From Eucommia ulmoides (Eukaryota; Streptophyta; Magnoliopsida; Garryales; Eucommiaceae), in assembly GCA_016647705.1 (NCBI GenBank), contig CM028336.1, positions 1,116,001 to 1,180,000 of the forward strand: DNA of 64,000 nt, in the 5' to 3' direction. This document shows positions 43,601 to 55,700 of this stretch, piece by piece. The number at the start of each line of letters is the position of its first letter. Position 1 is the stretch's first letter. The translations under genes and the position numbers were made by a program. Under the pieces are notes generated by a model. It was not told the DNA's origin. It ran no database searches and was given only the letters and a program-made list of their open reading frames with translations.

Positions 43601-46600
43601 AATCTAGGGTGGTTGGCATGGTAGTAGTGGTGGCCGTCATGATGGTAGTGAGAATAGTTTTGTGAGAGTGAATAGGAATAAACATTTTATTGTTTCTCAG
43701 ATTCTTAAAGAATTCAGGAAATAGTCCAAAATTACTCCCAAAATTTTGAGAACATAAACGTGTTTACCCAACGCATTTCTGTACATTAATTCCAAAATTT
43801 TGGTAGCGGGAACAAGAATCAAGGAACAGAAACAGTAACCAAACGGGGCCTATATAACTCCATTTTAGCCTCAATATCAGAAGTCGGTTCCTTAAATATT
43901 CTCACCACATAATAACATCAAAGAGCATATAAATTCTTATCATAAGAATGGGTGATTCCATAAGAAAGAAGCGCACCTTCTTTGACTCTTCTGAGAGGAA
44001 CATTGTTTTCCGCTCTGTGCCCATCATTATCCTATCTTTCGCAAACTCTAGCTGTGTCGCATTTAACTTATCTGCACCTTCAACAGCAGCCTTAATAGCA
44101 GCAATATTCACCAAGTTTGCCAAATCTGTTCGATGAGAAGTTACAAAGGGAAAATAAGGATAATGCGTCTCCAATTGCTATTGAGTTTGATACATTCTCC
44201 AAGTTATAACAAAGGATCCCTTCACCATGAAACCAGAAGCCGAACTTAAGTAGCTTCTATTCTTCATGCCCTAAAACAATATTTTGGAGAGAATTCCAAG
44301 AACAAATTGCACAAAAAAAATTGAAATTTCCAGTCAATGAACAAATAGAAAACATGCCTGCTCCGTTGAAACCCGGGGTACCACGAGCAATTGCCTTCAC
44401 ATCCACATCAGTATCCATCGGTTTATCCTGTAAATATAGCTCCAATATTTCTTGACGGCCCCGCACATCTGGATTAGGAACAACAATCTAAAGCAGATTT
44501 TTGTGTCAGATTCCTTCGATTATCACAATCAATTCTTCACAATTAAACCATCAAATCATGTGAAAAATCAATATACCACAAAATAACAAAGAACCTACAT
44601 GTCTATCAAATCTACCAGGCCTTGTCAAAGCTGGATCAAGAATATCAGGTAAGTTCGTTGCAGCCATCAGAATGATGCCCTATAGAAAATTTTATTCATT
44701 AGTAGAAATAAACAAGTAAGGGTGTAGAGGAAATATATGAAGCTTGTAGGCATGTACCTCATTCTGTTCAAACCCATCCATTTCGACAAGCAATTGATGT
44801 AAGGTTTTCTTTGTATGACCTTCCCATTGCTTCCGAGTTGATCCCACCGCATCAATCTCATCAATGAAAATGATGCATGGAGACTATAAAAAGCAGTAAT
44901 CATACTCGTCAGCACTAAGAAAGAATGACAGAATAACCGACTACTCAATAAGCCCTCGAGAACATCATCTCAAAAGTCACAAGTATTACAGTGAGACAAA
45001 ACACCCAATCATTTAAATTATTGACTCCATCCCTCAGTTCATAGAAAGTCAAATAGCTTAATGATGCCATTGCATGGGATGATGGGTGAAAATGAAGGGC
45101 AAACGAGGATGGAACCGCTTGGCATTTCAGTGTGTGTCATATCTAGTAACTAACTGGGCAGAGTCACTACAAGTAAAGACAATTGATTCAAAGTTAAGGC
45201 TCCTTACACCTGTTAACATCGTATTTTTGTCTGTTACTTGAAGGAAATGAATGCCCAGCACATTCCTATTTCTCATTTAGAAAGTAAAAGACTAGTACAA
45301 TGCCAAATTCAGGGAGGCATGAGGATGTGTTCACTTCTACATGCGTGTCATCAATAAATATTTTATATATGATATGATATATACTTTTTATATTTGTTAC
45401 TTGCCAGCATAAATGGTTACTCAGTTTAAAAATTCATTTTCTTGAACAAAAGACTTCAAAGTAGAGCAAAAGTCAATGAGACCGGACCTTCTTCTTAGCT
45501 GCTTGGAATAAGGATCTCACACGTCGCGCACCAACCCCAACAAACCTAGCACAGAAAAGGTTAAATTGATAAGTATTCAGTCAGCAGCTTTAACCATCTA
45601 AAAATGAAAATTTTCCCCTGTTCTTGAAATTCAGAATTGTTTAGGCAATAATACAACCTTTATTGCTCTTAAGGTCGCAACAACAATGCCAACAAATTAA
45701 AAAAAAAAAAAAAAAAAGCCAAAAGATACAGCCTAAATTCACTATGAAACCCAGTGGAAATTTAACGGAAGTAGATTATTATTCACGTACACGATCAACA
45801 TATGCATAATCCGTTTCACTAGCACAGAGAGTGAATTCAACGCTCATAATTTCAATCAAGAATAAACCAATTGATAGGCATTACACTTCCAGATTCCGCA
45901 TATTATTCATGATATTGACCAATTCTTTGTTTATAAGAGATAAATGGCTTACATTTCCTCAAATTCTGAACCTGCTCTGTAGAAGAAAGGTACCCCGGCT
46001 TCTCCAGCAATAGCCTTCAAAGATCATCAACACAGAAAATAATAAAAGGTTTAGCCGAACTTAAACCAAGGTTATATCTGAAAACAAAAACTTAAAATGT
46101 CAAAACAACAATTTGCACAAACATTTGAGTTGCTTACTCAGTAAGGGCGTGTTTGGTTGAGTGGAAAAAGGATCGATAAGAAAATGAAAAGGAAAATACG
46201 ATGAAAAAAAAAACTTGTTTCGTATGAATGAAAAATGGGAGAAAAAATAAAATAGCAATGAAAATGCACAATTTTCGAAGCAATTTTTTTTACCTCAAAT
46301 TTGGGAGGAAAATTAAAGAAAATGAGGGATAGTGAGTAAAATTACAATTATACCCTTGATAATAGAATTTTTAATATATTTTTGTAATATATGAAGGTAA
46401 ATTACATTAAAGTGAATTATTTTACCTCCTTTTAATTTTCTTTCCTAACCAAAGAACCCTAGGGAAAATGATTTTCCTTTCACCATGGATAAAAACATTA
46501 TTCTCTCATTTTTATTTTTCTTTCTCTTTTCCATCCTTCCAACCAAACGTACCCTAAGGAAAAAAAAAAATAGGATTGAGTTGATCTTATAGATAAGCCT

Positions 46601-49600
46601 CGAAATAGAAGAAAGTTCAAGTTGTCCATATTTAGAAGTTCATATATTTGCATGATACAGAAGAAAGTGAATGTTACATGGGACACTTACCTTAGCAAGC
46701 AGGGTTTTCCCTGTTCCAGGTGCTCCTGTCAAAAGTATCCCCTGCAAATACATGTAGCTGACTAACTACCACCAAAGAATAAATAGTGACTGAGAGAGCA
46801 AATGGTATATAACTCCCACCCCAACTACCAAGACTCAAGAGGGTACTACCAACAGGAGAGCGGGAAAAAAAAAGTAGAAAGGCAACAAGATGGCAGCATC
46901 ACCACATTTTTTTGGTAAAAAAACATTATAGAAGTATGCCAGATATTGAATTATAAATTCTTCGATGCACGCTTCTGCAGTAGTTGCACTGTGTCACGGT
47001 CCGAGCCTTTCGAGGCTGTAAAGCGGGTCATGCGGTGCTAACTAGGGAAACGCCTAGTAGCAAGCCTGAAGATCATAGAATCTTTAATAACGGAAGCGGT
47101 TTCAATAACAACGAGTTTCCCTACAACAACACATGCCGGCAATGTAGAGAATAATACAATTACAATAATAACAACAATTGTATTAATATCAAAGACTACA
47201 AGGTGTGAAAGGCTTGAATGACTTCAAGAGCATGTCCTCCCACATAATACTTTAAGCAAAAAAATATAAGTGACCACAATAGACATCATTATGCTCGAGA
47301 AGTCATAATGGTGTCTTTCTACAAAAAATTAAATAAATAAATTAAACTAAGCTAAACTAGTCTAGAAACAAATGAAATAGGATCACGGACAAGCGGCCAT
47401 GTGCGAGAAGAGAACAAACATTGAACAAGCTAAGACCGTGACACACTGCATAAACATGGGGAGACATGCAAATAGTTGACTGGACATCAAAAAAAGCATG
47501 ACAGAAAGATAATTTGAAAAGAAACTATACATTAAATACTTTTGTTAAAATAAGTAAATGTCACAAAACAAACCTTTGGCAACTTCCCCCCAAGTCTAGT
47601 AAACTTCGATGGATTTTTTAGGTACTCCACCACCTCTTCAAGTTCTTGTTTAGCATCGTCACATCCTTTCACATCCTTAAAAGTTTTGACATTCTGCAGC
47701 AAAAAAGGGTAATGGAAAAGTCGACAATATATGATAATATTACATAAAACATGGTCTAGTATGAATACGAGTTCCGTGCTTTTTCCTCTGAACTGGATTC
47801 CAAGATACCATGATGTACGTTAAGAAATAAATTAAATGTTGTGTATCATCTACCCAATATATACAGTACATCAGTTTTGCAGATAAATGTAAAGATTATA
47901 TTAGGAATTGTTAGAATCCCATATCGAATTTGTGAAGCTTCCAAAGTGGTCTATATATGAAAAGAGTTACTCCTCTTGACACCATAAAGTTTTAACTTGG
48001 AACCTCCTAACACAGTTTCAGAACTAGGTTTGGGAATAATTGTTTGTTTGTCCCCGATTGTTTAAGTGTTTGTCTTTTCTCTTCTATTTGTCTGATCGCA
48101 TCATGTGTAAGGCGGGTTGTATGTGAGGGCGGGTGTTAGAATCCCACATCGAATTTGTGAGGCTTCCCAAAATGATTTATATATAAAACGAGTTACTCCT
48201 TGCTTGACATCATTAGATTTTAAATTCGAAACTCCTAACAGGATCGATAGCCTTTTTCTTAATTTTCATCAAGTAACAGTTAAATAAGTTAGCATACCAA
48301 GCACAGGAAGGCAACCAAACACTAAGTGAAGGCAAGTGAAAGTGGAAAACACATGAGTCTCAATTCCCTTGGTGGTGTTACAACTTCAGTTTTGCTAATT
48401 ACTTCCACTTAAGAGAGAACTATAACTGTTTCACAATGCTAAGGTCAAAGTTGATTTTCATGTGCATAAGCTTTGATTTGCTTTTGAATCTTCGTTTTCT
48501 CTTTTTGCTCATGTGCAAGTGCAACAGAAGACAGAAGAAATGCATACCTTTTCAGGCATTATTTCTTTGTTTATCTCTTTTGGTGAATAAGATGAACTTG
48601 AGCCAACACCTGAAGATCCAATCCCACCTAGGCTACCAGTGTACTTCTGAACAGCATTAGCACCCATTAACCTGAAATACTTCAACATTCCATAAAGTTA
48701 CAAATATAGGAATAATTAATTGGGAGAGAGAAAGAGGGCACAGCTGCCTGGTTTAAAAAAAACTTTAATGGCCTTATTTTCGTTCTTGCAGTTTATCGTC
48801 ATTTAAATTTCAGTTCATTCGTGACTGGATTTATAATTTTTCAACCAAAACCACACTGAAGAAATGCCATACCATAATAGAACGAGGCCAACAGTTAACA
48901 AGACGGTTGAGAGGAGCTCTTGTGCGAAGCGTGATGATCTGTTAGACACTTTAGGGTCAACCTAATTGACAGAGAACAGAACATATGATGTGAGTCAAAA
49001 ACAAGAATGAAGTATATATTGCACAGAGGTCACCTCACGAGACAGAAACTACTAAAAACAGAAACTTATTTGGTGCACAATTTGTTACCATCACTACATG
49101 CAGCGGTTGCCTCTCAGAAAAGCCAGGGCTAAGAAAGGTCTCGTTAACATTCCCCGTTGCACGCTGCTTCAACTCTTGCAACTAAACAAACATCGAATCT
49201 GACATTTTTTAGTAGTGTACGTTGTCTCCCATTATACTTTAAGTCTTTAAGAGTCCATTAGGATGAGGTTTTGAAAAAAGGGATTTTGCAAAATTTTCTC
49301 AAGAATTTTTTCTTCACAAAACACTTACAAATTCCTTAGTAAATCAAATACCTCACCCAAATGCACCCTACGTATCTAGAAAATGAACAAGGAGAACACA
49401 TGAAAATAAATGGCAACGAAAGATTCAATTCAATACCAAGGCAGGAAGACTGGATGCCTTTCCAGATTGCTCATCTGGAAGATACTCAGCAATTGCATTT
49501 GTCGCCACAATAGCTTTAAGGTATTCTGCAACTCCTCTACTGTCAACTGCATGCTCTCTTTGCTCAAAACGTGCAATGACAGTTTCAGGACTGGGAAAAG

Positions 49601-50774
49601 AGGAGAAAAATTATTGCACAATAATTCTCACAATAAAGAAACAGTATGGAGCTACATGGTTACTCAGCCAACTCCTCCTCCTACATAAGATATGATAAAA
49701 TTCCCAATACCCTTCGCAAAGCGCATCCACCCAAATTGAATGTTTTTTGGCCTCTCCTATTCAAAGCCAGCAAAAGAAATATGGGTGGGGAACCCGAAAA
49801 TAAGACGACATTGAACTTGCTAGTGTCCTTCATTAAATATCAAAACACCATAATTTCACCCTATTCTTTACCTCTGTTAGGGGCTACATGGTACTGCACT
49901 TTTTAGAGTGAGCTCTAGCTGTATGACTAAGGTATCAAATACCAACATTAAGTCAAGAATCATCATAGTCAAATAATGGGTATACAAGTTTAAACTGCTG
50001 AACCATCAAGCTTATGCACACAAACAGGATTCGGATTTCAGACGCAACGTGACATGAAAATTGCATACTATTACTAAAGAATAAAGCATTTTGCCCTGAA
50101 AAGAAAATCCCGGAAGAAGCAAGAAGATAAAACGAATTGCCTAACCTGTGCTTATTGAGCTCAGCCAACAATGCACTCTGCTTTGTAGCATCCTTCGGAT
50201 TCGCGTCTGCTTCTGCAAGCAACCGTTCCAACTTCTCTTCCCTCCCAAACGGCCACAAAGTGAAGCTGAACGAACCTGTCCAACTAAACTTCCGAATTGC
50301 TTTCTTCGCTGCAGCAAACAAGCCCAGCAAGAACACCACCAGCGGCAACCTATTCTTCGAGTCTCCATTCTCCGCCGATGTCTCTGACTTGTTTACGTTA
50401 TCAACTTCACCGCCATCAATCCCCGTTTCTAAACCCTCAGAACCCGACACCGACTCAATTTTCGCACTCTCGCCGGAAAACTCACCTCCAAATTTATCCA
50501 CTCCCACCTCTTTAAAATCCGAAACCGTACCATTATCGGAAACGGAAGAATCCGAGCTCGAATTCACTTTGTCCTGATGCAATGTACAATGAAGTATAAG
50601 CCGGTGACGGCACCTCTGAGAATTAGAATTAAATCTAGAAATAGAAATGGTAGAAGACGGCAGATAATCAGAAAGCAATCGGCGATTCGCGACCGGAAGT
50701 TGGACGCATTTGGTATAAGAAGATATAGGAGCAAATGACGGCCTGCAGAGGAGTGAAGTCTGAAGAGTAGTCAT
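40678..50774 (-). CDS. FTSH11: FtsH11-type ATP-dependent zinc metalloprotease
   Basis: Seventeen exons: 50774-50146, 49590-49437, 49181-49089, 48961-48873, 48671-48548, 47693-47574, 46741-46691, 46014-45953, 45545-45488, 44883-44758, 44679-44599, 44487-44358, 44125-43977, 43302-43021, 42018-41929, 41811-41758, 40833-40678. They give 815 aa; Arabidopsis FtsH11 is about 806. It is an organelle membrane protease (plastid, possibly also mitochondrion), needed for heat tolerance in Arabidopsis. Visible: a Ser/Arg-rich transit peptide starting MTTLQTSLL, hydrophobic 143-156, a transmembrane helix near 306-325, Walker A GAPGTGKT (409-416), Walker B IIFIDEID (464-471), the RPGRFDRH region, and zinc site HESGH (627-631). 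All catalytic motifs are intact. The exon 12 to 13 intron starts with GC instead of GT. Introns hold several transposons. Confidence 0.96.
41155..41280. mobile_element. GTTTGG-like MITE in FTSH11 intron 16
   Basis: GGTGGCATTTGGGAGTACGG begins and ACAACCAAACAGGGCC ends a block of about 125 bp with the interior AATTGGAATTCGAAATGAAT. Target duplication is not clear. Confidence 0.5.
41507..41668. mobile_element. 162-bp MITE, GGTCTGTTTGGTTTAC ends
   Basis: GGTCTGTTTGGTTTAC and GTAAACCAAACAGACC are perfect 16-bp inverted ends. The interior is AAAACAGTTTTC-rich. Target duplication not obvious. It lies in FTSH11 intron 16. Confidence 0.7.
42130..42675. repeat. GGTTTTGG-rich element in FTSH11 intron 14
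   Basis: Many AACCGAACC, GGTTTTGGTTTT and GGGTTTGGGTTT units in both orientations, ending CCAAAACCGAACCC and TTGCCATCCCTAGAG. This resembles hAT-type non-autonomous elements with AACCGAACC interiors, but its ends could not be fixed. Confidence 0.45.
43428..43850. mobile_element. 423-bp MITE of the GTTTGG family, TSD TAT
   Basis: GATGGCGTTTGGTTAGTGTT begins and AACAGTAACCAAACGGGGCC ends the element; TAT flanks both sides (43425-43427 and 43851-43853). The interior resembles the 11705 and 24259 copies. It lies in FTSH11 intron 13. Confidence 0.75.
44356..44357 (-). other. FTSH11: Non-canonical GC splice donor (FTSH11 intron 12)
   Basis: Exon 12 ends GGAGCAG and the intron begins GCATGT on the minus strand; exon 13 begins ATTTGGCAAACTTGG after an AG at 44127-44126. 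Only this junction restores the conserved [15 protein letters not shown]. Using the nearby ATGTTT as a GT donor shifts the frame into a stop in exon 13. Confidence 0.85.
46145..46554. mobile_element. 410-bp MITE of the GTTTGG family, TSD TAA
   Basis: GGGCGTGTTTGGTTGAGTGG begins and AACCAAACGTACCC ends the element, with TAA on both sides (46142-46144 and 46555-46557). The interior has GGAAAATAC and GATTTTCCTTTC stretches in inverted positions. It lies in FTSH11 intron 7. Confidence 0.8.
46992..47443. mobile_element. 452-bp solo LTR, TSD CACTG
   Basis: Ends TGTCACGGTCCG and AAGACCGTGACA are flanked by an exact CACTG duplication (46987-46991 and 47444-47448). TG...CA ends and a 5-bp duplication are typical of LTR retrotransposons. 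No internal domain or partner is present. It lies in FTSH11 intron 6. A MITE with TGTCAC ends is an alternative, but the 5-bp duplication favours an LTR. Confidence 0.78.
47909..48240 (+). mobile_element. Very short TRIM (332 bp) with two ~105-bp LTRs
   Basis: LTR 1 (47909-48012) and LTR 2 (48134-48240) both start TGTTAGAATCCCA(T/C)ATCGAA and end CTCCTAACA, with about 85% identity by eye. The 121-bp internal part starts with AGTTTCAGAACT, a decayed match to the iMet primer-binding site, and ends in a purine tract GTGAGGGCGGG. Flanks GGAAT and GGATC only partly match as a target duplication. It lies in FTSH11 intron 5 and has no coding capacity. Confidence 0.8.
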
Positions 50775-50990
50775 GCCTAGGGTTTACGCAAAGCTTCTAT
50801 GGCGTGAACTGAAACACACACAGATGCATACGTTCTCTCTCTCTACACTCTTCGCCGGAGAGAGAGATTAAGCTTTTGAGCGTTGAGCCACGGCCACCAC
50901 ACAATTGAGCTCCGGTGAGGAAGAGAGAGAGAGAGAGAAGGGGATTAGGAGACAAGAAACCTTATCTCGATTGAAATTGGCGCTCTCGAT
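50775..50990 (-). promoter_or_regulatory. FTSH11: FTSH11 5' leader and proximal promoter
   Basis: On the minus strand a CT-rich leader (TCTCTCTCTCTC tracts at about 50920-50938 and 50830-50845) precedes the ATG at 50774. Start site not fixed. Confidence 0.4.
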
Positions 50991-51348
50991 GTGGCCTTAC
51001 ATTATTTCGACGACTTATTTATACTATTATTAAGCAGCTTAAAACAATTGATTATTATTTGTTTTTTATTTTTATTTTAAATTTTAAATACCAGACTTCA
51101 CTAGAAGACACACTAAATAACCATTAGACTACAAATTTTGGTTTGTAGTAGTCATGAACCCGAGAGCTCGCCCAACCACCCAACCCCATCCTATTTTTTT
51201 AAGGTTTGAGCTTCAGTTTTAAGCCCATGGACAAAGTTTGGGCTTTGATTTTTAGACCCAATCAAATTTTGGACAAAGCCAAATTTAAGCCCTGCCCGGT
51301 CCGGCCCGAGTACTATTAATTAAAAAAAAATTTTATATATATATATAT

Positions 51349-51387
<39 letters not shown>

Positions 51388-52640
51388 TAGATATTAAACA
51401 AATCCAACCAAATTCATGTGACAATGTTGGTTTGGCTTGATTTAAAATCAATGTGAATGTGAATATGACAATATCGGTTTGGCTGAATTTTATGTTTTAG
51501 TATTTATTTTTTAAATTAAAAAAAAAAATTATAGGGTCGTGCTTGAGCTTTATTTTTTTTTTGGATAAGGCCGGACTTATACATGAAAATAGGGCCTGAT
51601 CATAAAGTCTAGTATTTTTTTGTAATACCCTGACTAAAGCCCAGTCCGAGTCTGGGCCATGACTTTTATAAGTTATTTCTTCACCTTAGGAGTAGTATTT
51701 TGACTAATAAAAAATAAGTCATACTACCACAATGCTAACTAAATAAATTAGTTATTAATATTTTTATTTTTATTTTGATTAATTAATTATCTATCTAGTA
51801 GGTTGAAATAGATAATTTTGATATTGAATAATTAAATTGATGTTTAAAGGTTCTCACGACTAAACTCTTCACCTTAGAACAATTCTAACAGTTCAGCATT
51901 CCTTTAGTCAAATCCATTGAATGCCAATTTGTCTAACCAAATCCAAAAAAATCTACTCTAATTCAAGCGTCATTTGAAGAGACAATTCGCCTACACCCCA
52001 AAAGCGTAGATAAATTTAGCTGAGTTTTTATACTCTAGACAGAAAAAAAATGAAATATATTCTTAGTAGTCAGTGTTAAAGGATAAAATATTTGAAAGTA
52101 TAGGAGAATTGCGTAAATAAATACTGATTTGGGTTGGGATAAAAATATATTTTTATAAAGCCAAAATAATATTTATTAAGGAATTTGACGTTCCTAATTT
52201 AATTGCCTGCCTACTACAGTTGGAGTCGCTCTTGATAAAATGGCGGTAGTGATGACACTCGGATTGAAACTTAAATTTTTTAAATTTGGTTAGCGAAAAT
52301 AATAGGTATATCATTTGCCTTTTTAAAAAGTACATTTACTCTTTTATCACGAACTCAAATTTTGTAGTTCATTGTACACGTAATTCACTCGCTCCAATAA
52401 CTTTTTGAGAAATCACTGTAATTTTTTTACATGGTGTGCATCATGCAACAAATAGACTACATGAATTTTTTTAAATTTGTGAACCATTCACGAAGAACCG
52501 TTTACCACCAATCCGACTCACAAGGATTTCTTATTGCAACTTGAAGGGAATAACGAATTTTAACGACCAAACACAGCCTTAGTATCCCCAGGTTCAGCTC
52601 TCAAAAAAAAAAAAAAAAACACATTGAATACACATTCTTA
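50991..52640. other. Intergenic DNA between FTSH11 and PTB
   Basis: AT-rich, no gene. A (GATA)n/(AT)n compound microsatellite lies at 51331-51395. The stretch 51150-51310 has several GCCC/GGCC words but no open frame. Confidence 0.45.
51331..51395. repeat. (AT)n(GATA)n compound microsatellite
   Basis: AT units followed by about ten TAGA/GATA units. Confidence 0.9.
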
Positions 52641-52754
52641 GGGCCTGTTTGGCGACCATTTGAACACCCTAAACCGCAGTTTGGGAAAAAAAAAAAAAAG
52701 AGTCTCTAAAAACCAAGGTTTCTGATATTCAAATGGTAAGCCAAACGGGTCATA
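52641..52754. mobile_element. MITE in the PTB 3' UTR
   Basis: GGGCCTGTTTGGCGACCATTTGAA and the opposing TTCAAATGGTAAGCCAAACGGGTC are imperfect inverted ends around an A-rich centre. The element lies 19-132 bp beyond the PTB stop codon (52773-52775) on the transcribed strand, so it probably forms part of the 3' UTR. Target duplication unclear. Confidence 0.65.
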
Positions 52755-52772
52755 AGAAAAAGGAAGTAAGCT

Positions 52773-55700
52773 TCAAAACCGGGCATTTTGGCTATTATGA
52801 AAAGGCATCATTCCAGTTCCAGCTCCGAGTTCATGAGGAGGCCTATTTGCAGGTGGCATGTAGGGGTGGTGCCGGTGGTGGTGCATTGTGGCGGCAGGAG
52901 GACCCCATCCGCCGGCTGAAGGCTGAGGAGGCACAGGCCCGTTCTGGGCAGGAGCGTAGTGGGCCCCACCGTTGTATTGGTGAGCACCAGGGCCCACAAA
53001 TGGATGCGGTTGGTTGCCCAGAATTGAGGGTTGAGAGTTCAACTGAGGGCCGGTTGGGATCATGTAATCTCTACTCCGCTCGTTGTTTGCCTGAAATTTA
53101 TACAAAAAAAATTAAGAAATTATGCCTTTTTTCTCGGACTTCACAAAAAATGGAAAAAAGAAGAAGATAAAGTATACTAAGTTGTCGCCATGTGATCTGG
53201 AGGTCACGTGTTCGAGTCATGTAAACAACCTCTTGCAACGCAAGGTAAGGCAGCATACAATAGACCCAAGTGGTCCAACCTTTCTCCAGATCCCACGTAT
53301 AGCAAGAGCTTTGTATCAGTAGCCTGTCCTTTATAAATGTCTTAAAACAATCAATCTGTCTAAATACTCAAAATCATATTTTTAGGTTTTTTATTTTAAA
53401 AGCATTATTTAAGTGCAAAACGGCCACTACTTTCAATTTTATTTTATTTTATTTTTTGCTTAAAAAACAAAAGAAATTAAAAAATGTTACCGAAAGGGAC
53501 TAAATTATTTGGTTATTATATAAACAATACCTTGATACTGAGATCGGTGTGGCGTGAATATGAAACGTGAAGCTTGCAATACCCTCCGTCGTATATGCAG
53601 TGCCCTTCCAATGCCTCTTTGGCAACAGCAGCAGTCGTAACATCTACAAATGCCCAAACCGCAAAATTTTAAGCCAAATAATCAACTCAAAAAGGCATTT
53701 CTTAACCAAGGCAAAAACAGCTACAATCGAGTTTCACCACTGATCAAACTAATAAAAAACCTTAGGGTGCGTTTGGGTAAGGTATTTAAATAAGTTATTT
53801 AATTTCGAGAAGGGATTTGTGAGTTTTTCTTAACAAAGTTAAAAAAGGCAGCCCAGTGTAAGAAGACTCTCGTAATTGCAGGGTCTGAGGAAGGTTAGAT
53901 GTACGCAACCTTATCTCTGTATACAGAGAGGTTGTTTCCAAGATTTGAACCCGGGACCTCCAGATCAGAATGAAACAACCTTACAAAGTTACTCTAAGAA
54001 AATTTTACAAAGCTGTTCTTGAAATCAAATTGCCTTCTTATAATACTGACCCAAACGGACCATTAGAGAAATGATCTCTGAATGGTCGGAACATCCCAAC
54101 CAGGTATTTCTCCCACCAAAAGAAAGGGAATAAGGAACAAAATCAAGGTATGGAGGAAACTAGATGCTTGATATATAACTAGAAAAACACCTTTTACAAA
54201 GCTTCTATGCTTGAGTTTTTTTTTTCCCTTGTTTCATTTTCTCTCTTTTTATTTTCAACAAAGCAAACTTGCTTTAGGTTGTTTTGACTCGAAATATAAG
54301 CGAAAAACGGTGTGCTCTTCGTTTAAGGATGTACGCAGAAGTTCAGGGTAGCAAAAGGACAGTTTCCTTTGCTGCTGGTGCAATTTAATGGCAATTGCCC
54401 TTTCATTCAGAGCAAAAATAAAGTACAAAAAAGGGGCTGCACTTTTTAACTTACCAGGGTACTGAATAAAGGCCTGAACCTCCCCGTTCTTATCAAACAT
54501 TGCAATTTTGAGGACAGGACCAAATGCTGAAAAAACCTGCCAAAAATTCCCCCCAATAATTCAATTGCAAATCGAATAGTAACAAGCAGCTTAAAAAGAC
54601 TATCATGGTTGAACAAGATACCATGTGTAGAACGTCCAAGGTGACTGCATATTGCATGTTCTCGATTGAAGCAAGAAGAACATTACTCTCAGTCTCTATT
54701 TTCTTCCCATCCAAACCCAAACTGAGCTGCAAACATGAAGCACAAATGTCATCAAACCACCATGAAAACAGACTGAAGATCAAAACATTTAATCAGGCAT
54801 CACATGCATCAGCTTTTTCAAACGAAGTCTCCCATTAAATCACAACCCTTTAGAAAACTGAAAAATAGTAAGAAAAAATTTGGTCATCCCAAACAAGGAG
54901 CACGTGATAAACGGTGACTTTGAATCCAAAATGTCTACTAGATATAACTGACATGTCAAGGTTACCAGACTCAAGTATGCAATTTATATAATCAATGAGG
55001 TTGTGTTTGGGTAAAGGGATTTGGGGAATTATGAAATCCATTCATTTGTAAAATAGGGGAATAAGAGGGGTTTGCAAATCCCTTCAAAACACAAGTTATT
55101 TCTAAATCCTTCCAAGAGGGAATTTGTTATTTTTTCAATTCCCCATCCATTTCACTTCAATCTTATTTTTTATTTTGTAATTTTATGAATTTCAAAATTC
55201 TCTCTTCTCTCTATATATTATAAAAATAAAATTATATTTGTAGAATGTGTAAAAAAGTTATATTATTATAATTAAATTACTAAAATAGTATAAAAATTAT
55301 ATTATCGAAGTTATATTATTAAGTTACTAATTAAAAATTATATTAAGAGATATATTTTCACATTTTTTATCATTAAAATTTAATAGATTTCAAAATTCTA
55401 CGTATAAATACTTGTCTATCCAAACAAGAGAATTATGAAATTACACAATCAAACTTTACATTTAAAAAAGTTATCTAAACAAGGAATTTGTAAATGATGG
55501 ATTTCAAAATCCAAAATTTCGAAATCCCATCATTTACAAATTCCATGGATTTACAAATCCCTTACCCAAACGCAACTTGAGAGTTTGTTAGTACTAACCT
55601 GACCAGTTGCATCCATAGCAGAGGAAGATATAGGCAGATTAGGATTGGTATAGTCCCTGAACGAATAGAAAGTGTAATAAATACAAAGAAGAAAAAAGTA

